Shown piece after piece: positions 58,898 through 64,000 of a stretch of DNA of 64,000 nucleotides (the stretch's first letter is position 1; every line of letters begins with the position of its first letter). The notes under the pieces were generated by a model. That model had not been told where the DNA came from and searched no databases. It saw only the letters and a program-made list of their open reading frames with translations. Origin of the DNA: Nocardia rhamnosiphila NBRC 108938 (lineage in GTDB: Bacteria; Actinomycetota; Actinomycetes; Mycobacteriales; Mycobacteriaceae); the NCBI RefSeq assembly GCF_000720425.1, contig NZ_JOAJ01000009.1, positions 1 through 64,000 of the forward strand, read 5' to 3'. The translations under genes and the position numbers were made by a program.

Positions 58898-59152
58898 ATG
58901 TGTAGAAACATCACCGTCTTGCGAGGTCTGGAGCCCGCCGCTACCGAGCAGGAGATCTATGCCGCCGCACTGCAGTACGTGCGCAAGGTCGGTGGCCTGT
59001 CCGGGTTGAGCTCGGCCACCAAACCCGCCGTGGACAAAGCCGTCGCCGCCGTCGCCGCGGCCACCACCGAACTGCTCGCCGAATTACCCGACCGCCGGGT
59101 GCCCCCGGCAACCGAGCCGCCACTGCGCCGGTTGGCTCGCGAATCCCAATAG
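58898..59152 (+). CDS. DUF2277 small protein
   Basis: An 84-residue protein with the DUF2277 hallmark MCRNITVLRGLEPAATEQEI and YAAALQYVRKVGGLSG. Probably cytoplasmic, function unknown. The C-tail is Arg/Pro-rich. Possibly translated from a leaderless mRNA. Confidence 0.82.
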   Translation: MCRNITVLRGLEPAATEQEIYAAALQYVRKVGGLSGLSSATKPAVDKAVAAVAAATTELLAELPDRRVPPATEPPLRRLARESQ

Positions 59153-59275
59153 ATCCCGGCATCGGACACCGCGACCGGGCGCGGTGTCTCGCACAGTGTG
59201 TCACGATCGATCCGGTGAGCTGATTCACAATGATCGGCCCCAGCGGTTCCGAGCACGACGCAGTGGGAGAACGCA

Positions 59276-60874
59276 GTGACCAAAACCGAATCGGGACAAC
59301 CCGACGCCACGGTGAAAACGGTGGACCCGCCCCGGGACTCGGAGATCCGAGTCCTGAATCCCGCCACCGGAGAGGTGGTCGGCTCGGTACCGGATATGTC
59401 CGCCGAGCAGGTGGTCGCGGCCATCGCCGAGTTGCGTGAACACCAGCGCGCATGGCAGGCCATCGGCGCCGACGAGCGCAAGGAATGGCTGCTCAAACTC
59501 CAGGACTGGATCATCGACAACACCGAGGTGCTGGCCGACGTCCTACAGTCCGAGACAGGTAAACCGCGGGTCGATTCGCTCATCGACCCGATCTTCGGCA
59601 GTGACCTCATCGGCTATTACGCGCGCCGCGCCGCCAAATTCCTCGCCGACGAGCATCCCGCCCCGCACAGCCCGCTGTCCCGGGTGAAACGGCTGACCAC
59701 GGTATTCGAGCCGTATCCGGTGGTCGGTGTGATCACGCCGTGGAACTTCCCGCTGGCCATGCCGCTGCTCGATGTGATCCCGGCGCTGGCCGCCGGCGCC
59801 GCGGTGATCCTGAAACCCTCCGAGGTGACCCCCCTTTCCGCGCTCGAACTCGCCCGCGGCTGGGCCGAGATCGGCGCTCCCCCGGTGCTCTCCGTCGTCA
59901 CCGGCGCGGGCGCCACCGGCGCGGCGGTGGTCGAGCACGCCGACTACATCCAGTTCACCGGCTCCACCGCGACCGGCCGCCGGATCGCGGCGGCCTGCGC
60001 CGCCCGGATGATCCCCTACAGCCTGGAACTGGGCGGTAAGGACCCGGCCATCGTGCTGGCCGATGCCGATCTCGACCGCGCCGCCCACGGCATCGCCTTC
60101 GGCGGCATGTTCAATTCCGGACAGGTCTGTATCTCGGTCGAGCGGGTCTATGTGGAGGCGCCCGTCTACGACGAGTTCGTCGCCAAACTGACCGCCAACG
60201 TCAAATCCCTGCGACAGGGCCGCGACGATCGCACACCCCGCAACGATGTGGGCGCCATGGCCAACGAGAATCAGGTCGGCATCGTCCAGCGGCATATCGA
60301 CGAAGCGGTAGCGGCCGGCGCGAAGGTCCTGACCGGTGGCAAGCGGACGGGTGTGGGCACATTCTTCGAGCCCACCGTGCTGGTGGATGTCGACCACACC
60401 ATGTCGTGTATCACCGAGGAAACCTTCGGGCCGACACTGCCCGTCATGAAGGTGGCCGACGAGGCCGAGGCCATCCGGTTGGCGAACGACTCCGTGTACG
60501 GGCTGTCCGCGACGGTGTGGACGGGAGACAAGGCACGCGGCGAACGGGTCGCGCGGGCGTTGCAGGCGGGCGCGGTCAATATCAACGACGTTTTCGCCAA
60601 CCTGTTCAATTTCGCGCTGCCGATGGGCGGCTGGGGCGATTCCGGTGTCGGCGCGCGATGGGGCGGCCCGAACGGGGTGCGCAAGTACTGCCGGGCCAAG
60701 GCGATCACCACGCCGATACTGCCCACCCAGGAACGCGAACTCACCTGGATGCCCTATGACCTGAACAAGATCCTGATCGGGCTCGGCGCCATGCGCGCGG
60801 CCGGAGCGCGCGGTATGCGCCGGATCGATATTCCCGCGCTGCTGCGACTCAAGGGAGACAACCGTGGCGAGTAA
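59276..60874 (+). CDS. Aldehyde dehydrogenase (GabD2-like)
   Basis: A 532-residue NAD(P) aldehyde dehydrogenase: VGVITPWNFPLAMPL, FTGSTATGRRIA, catalytic Glu in LELGGKDP and catalytic Cys in FNSGQVCISVERV. It has an about 45-residue C-terminal extension with basic character after the core. It resembles the succinate-semialdehyde branch, but the substrate cannot be fixed. GTG 59276 has GGGAG upstream. Overlaps the SDR gene by 11 bp: a two-gene operon. Confidence 0.87.
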   Translation: MTKTESGQPDATVKTVDPPRDSEIRVLNPATGEVVGSVPDMSAEQVVAAIAELREHQRAWQAIGADERKEWLLKLQDWIIDNTEVLADVLQSETGKPRVDSLIDPIFGSDLIGYYARRAAKFLADEHPAPHSPLSRVKRLTTVFEPYPVVGVITPWNFPLAMPLLDVIPALAAGAAVILKPSEVTPLSALELARGWAEIGAPPVLSVVTGAGATGAAVVEHADYIQFTGSTATGRRIAAACAARMIPYSLELGGKDPAIVLADADLDRAAHGIAFGGMFNSGQVCISVERVYVEAPVYDEFVAKLTANVKSLRQGRDDRTPRNDVGAMANENQVGIVQRHIDEAVAAGAKVLTGGKRTGVGTFFEPTVLVDVDHTMSCITEETFGPTLPVMKVADEAEAIRLANDSVYGLSATVWTGDKARGERVARALQAGAVNINDVFANLFNFALPMGGWGDSGVGARWGGPNGVRKYCRAKAITTPILPTQERELTWMPYDLNKILIGLGAMRAAGARGMRRIDIPALLRLKGDNRGE

Positions 60875-61700
60875 GACCGAATCCATTCGCGGCAAGGTCG
60901 TCGTCATCACCGGTGGCGCCCGCGGTATCGGCCTGGCCACCGCGGTCGCCCTGGAGAAACTGGGCGCCAAGATCGCGATCGGCGATATCGACGAGAAGAC
61001 CGTCAAGGAATCGGGCACCGACCACGATTTCGACTACTACGGCCGGCTCGACGTGACCGATATCCAGTCCTTCACCACATTCCTCGACGATGTGGAACGG
61101 GAGATCGGTCCGATCGATGTCCTGATCAACAATGCGGGCATCATGCCGACCGGGCGGCTGGTCGAGGAAGCCGACCAGATCACCCGGCGGATCCTGGAAA
61201 TCAATGTCTACGGCGTGATCCTGGGGTCCAAGATCGCGCTGGCGCGCATGCTCGCCCGCGGCAGCGGCCACATCATCAATATCGCGTCGCTGGCCGGCGA
61301 GACGCATATTCCGGGTCTGGCCACCTACAACGCCTCCAAACACGCGGTGCTCGGTTTCACCGATACCCTGCGTGAGGAGTACCGGGGCACCGGTGTGGCG
61401 TTCTCCTCGGTGCTACCGACGCTCACCCGGACCGAACTCGGTTCCGGGGTGGCGGCGCCGAAGGGCCTGCCCGCGGCGGAGCCGGAGGATATCGCGGCGG
61501 CGGTGGTCCGGCTGATCGCCAAGCCCCGGTCCAAGGCTCGCGTCACCCGGGCGGCGGGCGCCATGTCGGTGTTCGTGAATCTGCTGCCGCAGTCGGTGGG
61601 GGACGCCCTGGGGCGGTCGATGGGGTCGGCCCAGACCTTCCTCGACGATGTGAACGCCGATGAGCGCAAGGCCTACGAGGACCGGGTCCGGGGAAGCTGA
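60864..61700 (+). CDS. Short-chain dehydrogenase/reductase
   Basis: A 278-residue classical SDR: VVVITGGARGIGLATAVAL (TGxxxGxG), NNAGIMPTG, active-site Ser in IINIASLAG and YNASKHAV (YxxxK), with a C-terminal hydrophobic stretch AMSVFVNLLPQSVGDALG. GTG 60864 with GGGAG upstream overlaps the ALDH gene. Together they may oxidise an alcohol to acid via an aldehyde. Confidence 0.88.
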   Translation: MASKTESIRGKVVVITGGARGIGLATAVALEKLGAKIAIGDIDEKTVKESGTDHDFDYYGRLDVTDIQSFTTFLDDVEREIGPIDVLINNAGIMPTGRLVEEADQITRRILEINVYGVILGSKIALARMLARGSGHIINIASLAGETHIPGLATYNASKHAVLGFTDTLREEYRGTGVAFSSVLPTLTRTELGSGVAAPKGLPAAEPEDIAAAVVRLIAKPRSKARVTRAAGAMSVFVNLLPQSVGDALGRSMGSAQTFLDDVNADERKAYEDRVRGS

Positions 61701-62110
61701 CCCGGAGCCGCTGCCGCCGCGCCGCGGTCCGTCACCGGACGGGTCGCGGCGCACCGCCACGAGTCCATCGGGACCCCACCGAAACCCTATTGTGATCAAT
61801 GTCACTTGACGTACATAGTCGATCACACGGTGGCGCGAAATCGTTTCGCCCGACCGCCTTCGGACCGAACCGGAGCTCCATAGGCCGAGGTGACAGCACG
61901 GACTGGACAAACAGCCCTACCACGGCAAACGCGCCGTATTTTACGTCGTATCGCCCGGCCGTCGGCGATGCGAAGAACTGATGATGCACATCACCGCGCC
62001 ACCCCATAAGCTGTCACTAACAAACCTGCTGACTGTTTCGGACCCGATATGCGGACCCACTGAACAAATTAGGGCTGGAAATTCAGCAACGATTCTGATA
62101 GCAAGGTGCT
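61701..62110. promoter_or_regulatory. Intergenic region upstream of the LysR gene
   Basis: 410 bp without a gene, AT-richer than the window average from about 61780 to 62100. TGATC-N23-GATCA (61792-61824) and TTGACG at 61807 may be regulatory; AAGG at 62103 is a ribosome site for the LysR gene. I see no stable terminator for the SDR transcript. Confidence 0.35.
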
Positions 62111-62995
62111 ATGGACCCGCATTTGCGCGATCTGCGGTATTTCGTCGCCGTCGCCGAGGAACTGCACTTCACCAACGCCGCCCAGCGGCTGCACATCGCC
62201 CAACCGACCCTGTCGCGTCAGATCCGGCAGCTGGAACGTCAGCTCGATGTGGTCCTGTTCGATCGCAACCAGCGCAGTGTCGCGCTCACGGTTGCCGGTA
62301 AGGAACTGCTCAGCGGCGCCCGCAAGATCCTGGAGCTCTGGGAAACCACCAACAGCTCCCTGCAGGAGGCGGGCGAAGTCCTGCGCGTCGGCCTGCAGTC
62401 GACGCTGGGCCGTGGGCTGCTGCACGATCTCGAGAGCGCCAGTGGCCACCGATTGGCCCTGCACCCCGCCGCCTGGACCGACCCGTCCAGTGGCCTCGCC
62501 GGCCGCCAGGCCGATCTGGCGCTGGTCTGGCTGCCCCTGCCCGACCAGAACCGCTACCGCTGGCAGGTACTGCGTACCGAGCGCCGCTGGGTGCTCCTAC
62601 CGGAGAACCACCCCCGCGCCAATCAGGAAATGATCGATTTCGCGGACCTGCTCGACGAACGGTTCATCGCGCTGCCCGCCGAAGCCGGCGCCATCCGAGA
62701 TTTCTGGCTCGGTAACGACGCCCGCAACGGCCGCCCCGCCACCATCGGCGCCGAAGCGGCCACCCCCGAGGACCGGCTCGAGGCCGTCGGCCTCGGACTG
62801 GGCCTGTGCCTGCTCGCCGAGAACAATGTGCCGATGTACCGCTGGCCCGGACTCACCGCCCGTCCGGTCACCGGTCTCCCGCCGTGCGAGCTCGCGGTGG
62901 CCTGGCGCGCCGACGACACCCGGCCGACGATTCTGGAATTCGGCCAGCGGGCCGTGTCCGGCGGCTTCGCGGCACCCCCCGCCATCCCGGCCTGA
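62111..62995 (+). CDS. LysR-family regulator
   Basis: A 294-residue LysR regulator: HTH with LRYFVAVAEELHFTNAAQRL, HIAQPTLSRQIRQLE and DRNQRSVALTVAGKELL, and a C-terminal ligand-binding domain from about residue 90. It might regulate the upstream ALDH-SDR pair, but they are on the same strand, so divergent control is not visible. Effector unknown. Confidence 0.88.
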   Translation: MDPHLRDLRYFVAVAEELHFTNAAQRLHIAQPTLSRQIRQLERQLDVVLFDRNQRSVALTVAGKELLSGARKILELWETTNSSLQEAGEVLRVGLQSTLGRGLLHDLESASGHRLALHPAAWTDPSSGLAGRQADLALVWLPLPDQNRYRWQVLRTERRWVLLPENHPRANQEMIDFADLLDERFIALPAEAGAIRDFWLGNDARNGRPATIGAEAATPEDRLEAVGLGLGLCLLAENNVPMYRWPGLTARPVTGLPPCELAVAWRADDTRPTILEFGQRAVSGGFAAPPAIPA

Positions 62996-63001
62996 CCCGG
63001 C

Positions 63002-63049
63002 GAAACGAGTCGTGGCCAGGTGGGCGAGCCCACCTGGCCACGATTCGTT
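63002..63049. terminator. Bidirectional terminator between the LysR gene and hpt
   Basis: CGTGGCCAGGTGGGC (63011-63025) and GCCCACCTGGCCACG (63028-63042) form a perfect stem with a 2-nt GA loop, extended by GAAACGA/TTCGTTTC flanks that provide A/T runs both ways. Confidence 0.88.
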
Positions 63050-63613
63050 TCAGGCCTGTTCGCCGCCGTAGACCCGCGGGTGCAGCGTGCCGATATAGGG
63101 CAGATCCCGGTAACGCTCGGCGTAGTCGAGGCCATAACCGACGACGAATTCGTTCGGGATATCGAACCCCACATTGGCGACCTCGACCTGAGTGCGCAGC
63201 GCGTCGGGTTTACGCAGCAGCGTCACCACCTCGAGCGAGGCCGGGTTGCGGGTGGAGAGGTTACGCATCAGCCACGACAGGGTCAGGCCCGAGTCGATGA
63301 TGTCCTCGACGATGAGCACATTGCGGCCGGCGATGTCCTTGTCCAGGTCCTTCATGATGCGCACCACGCCGGACGACGACGTGGAGGACCCGTAGGACGA
63401 TACGGCCATGAACTCCATCTGAGTCGGCATCGGCAGAGCTTTGGCCAGATCCGTCATGAAGAAAATAGCGCCCTTGAGCACACCGATCAGCAGGAGATCG
63501 CCCTCCGGTGCGTCGGCCGGGTACCGCTTGGCGATCAGTTCGGCCAGTTCGCTGACCTTCGCCGCGATTTCTTCTTCGGTGATCAAGACCGAATCGATAT
63601 CGTCCCCGTACAC
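63050..63613 (-). CDS. hpt: Hypoxanthine phosphoribosyltransferase
   Basis: A 187-residue type I PRTase: [39 protein letters not shown] motif [14 protein letters not shown] and [21 protein letters not shown]. It salvages hypoxanthine and guanine. GTG 63613 (VYGDDIDSV) is preferred: GAAGGGAAA precedes it and it lies next to the tilS stop at 63615. A TTG at 63661 would add 16 residues. Confidence 0.92.
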   Translation of the reverse strand: MYGDDIDSVLITEEEIAAKVSELAELIAKRYPADAPEGDLLLIGVLKGAIFFMTDLAKALPMPTQMEFMAVSSYGSSTSSSGVVRIMKDLDKDIAGRNVLIVEDIIDSGLTLSWLMRNLSTRNPASLEVVTLLRKPDALRTQVEVANVGFDIPNEFVVGYGLDYAERYRDLPYIGTLHPRVYGGEQA

Positions 63614-63614
63614 G

Positions 63615-64000
63615 TCAACTGGTTTCCCTTCGGTCTCGGCGTTCCCGATCGGTGCGGGCAAGTGTCAGCCTGCCATGCTCGCGAACGACGACCAACCGGG
63701 TCCCCCGCTCACCGCCTCCCACGGCCACCCCGCCCTGCCCCCGCCAGGCCACCACCAAGTCGTCGATACCGCGGATATGTGTTCCCGTCACCCCGGGAAC
63801 GCCCTGGGAGAGCAGCCACGCCCGCACCGCCCGGCGGCGCACCGCGACGGCGGCCTCCGCCAGCACAGCGCAGACCGGCGTTCCGGTGCCGGCCCGCGAC
63901 AGCAGTTCGCCGGCGAACGCGTCCAGAGCGGCATTGTCCTCGCGCAACTGTTCGGCGGTCCGGGCCAACGCCGGCGCCACCGCACCGCCGAGCACCTCCT
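63615..64000 (-). CDS. tilS: tRNA(Ile)-lysidine synthase TilS, C-terminal part (cut by window edge)
   Basis: The last about 127 residues of a minus-strand gene that continues past the window end. The helical [24 protein letters not shown] segment and the final wing-like [13 protein letters not shown] match the substrate-binding C-terminal domain of actinobacterial TilS, and tilS-hpt is the usual neighbourhood (Rv3625c-Rv3624c by recalled synteny). The PP-loop is outside the window, so the call rests on context and length. Confidence 0.7.
   Translation of the reverse strand, partial: EVLGGAVAPALARTAEQLREDNAALDAFAGELLSRAGTGTPVCAVLAEAAVAVRRRAVRAWLLSQGVPGVTGTHIRGIDDLVVAWRGQGGVAVGGGERGTRLVVVREHGRLTLARTDRERRDRRETS

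Overview
The window is high-GC actinobacterial DNA, very probably from a mycolic-acid-containing member of the Mycobacteriales and most likely a Nocardia relative (inference). The reasons are a KstR-controlled sterol side-chain operon, CarD, Lsr2, MhuD and a MoxR3-type cluster, plus gene order that closely follows Mycobacterium tuberculosis Rv3574 and Rv3579c-Rv3625c (family and synteny knowledge recalled from memory, not searched).

Layout. 1-104 is the tail of an IS481-type transposase. 196-4504 (minus) is a five-gene MoxR/DUF58/DUF4129 cluster. 4800-11913 (minus) holds ltp2, chsH1, chsH2, two ACAD subunits and fadE34, which degrade the sterol side chain; kstR is divergent, with a perfect 14-bp KstR box between. 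13000-15552 is a trehalose-6-phosphate phosphatase fused to a GH15 domain. 16014-18773 is a zinc ABC transporter behind a Zur-like box. 18855-21374 holds an acyl-CoA dehydrogenase and an enoyl-CoA hydratase. 21381-26159 (minus) runs DUF4190, rlmB, cysS, ispF, ispD, carD. 26624-32806 is lpqE, radA, a membrane protein, canB, mutY, a hydrolase and mhuD; disA is absent from its usual place after radA. 32885-34042 is a cobalamin riboswitch with cbtB and cbtA. 34078-37522 holds accessory genes. 37678-46131 (minus) is clpC1, an FHA-HTH protein, lsr2, lysS, rhodanese, cysteine dioxygenase, coaX, panD. 46226-55194 (minus) is panC, a DUF2520 dehydrogenase, DUF6779 and DUF3180 proteins, folK, folB, folP, folE, ftsH. 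55524-62995 is accessory metabolism and regulators. hpt and the 3' end of tilS close the window.

The most unusual signals are non-genic or very small. First, three related micro-ORFs (23, 23 and 31 codons, core LRLRCGLRG) sit between genes of the pan/fol run, each overlapping both neighbours by ATGA/GTGA-type stop-start overlaps; the organisation resembles mycobacterial MIRUs, and one contains three 8-bp tandem repeats. Second, a palindromic MITE-like repeat family occurs as one short and two long copies; the long copies abut the 5' ends of radA and an enoyl-CoA hydratase gene and appear to have removed their native start codons. In radA no usual start codon remains in frame ahead of the zinc finger. 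Third, a nine-codon leader with adjacent Cys codons and a mutually exclusive hairpin set precedes cysteine dioxygenase, a candidate cysteine attenuator.
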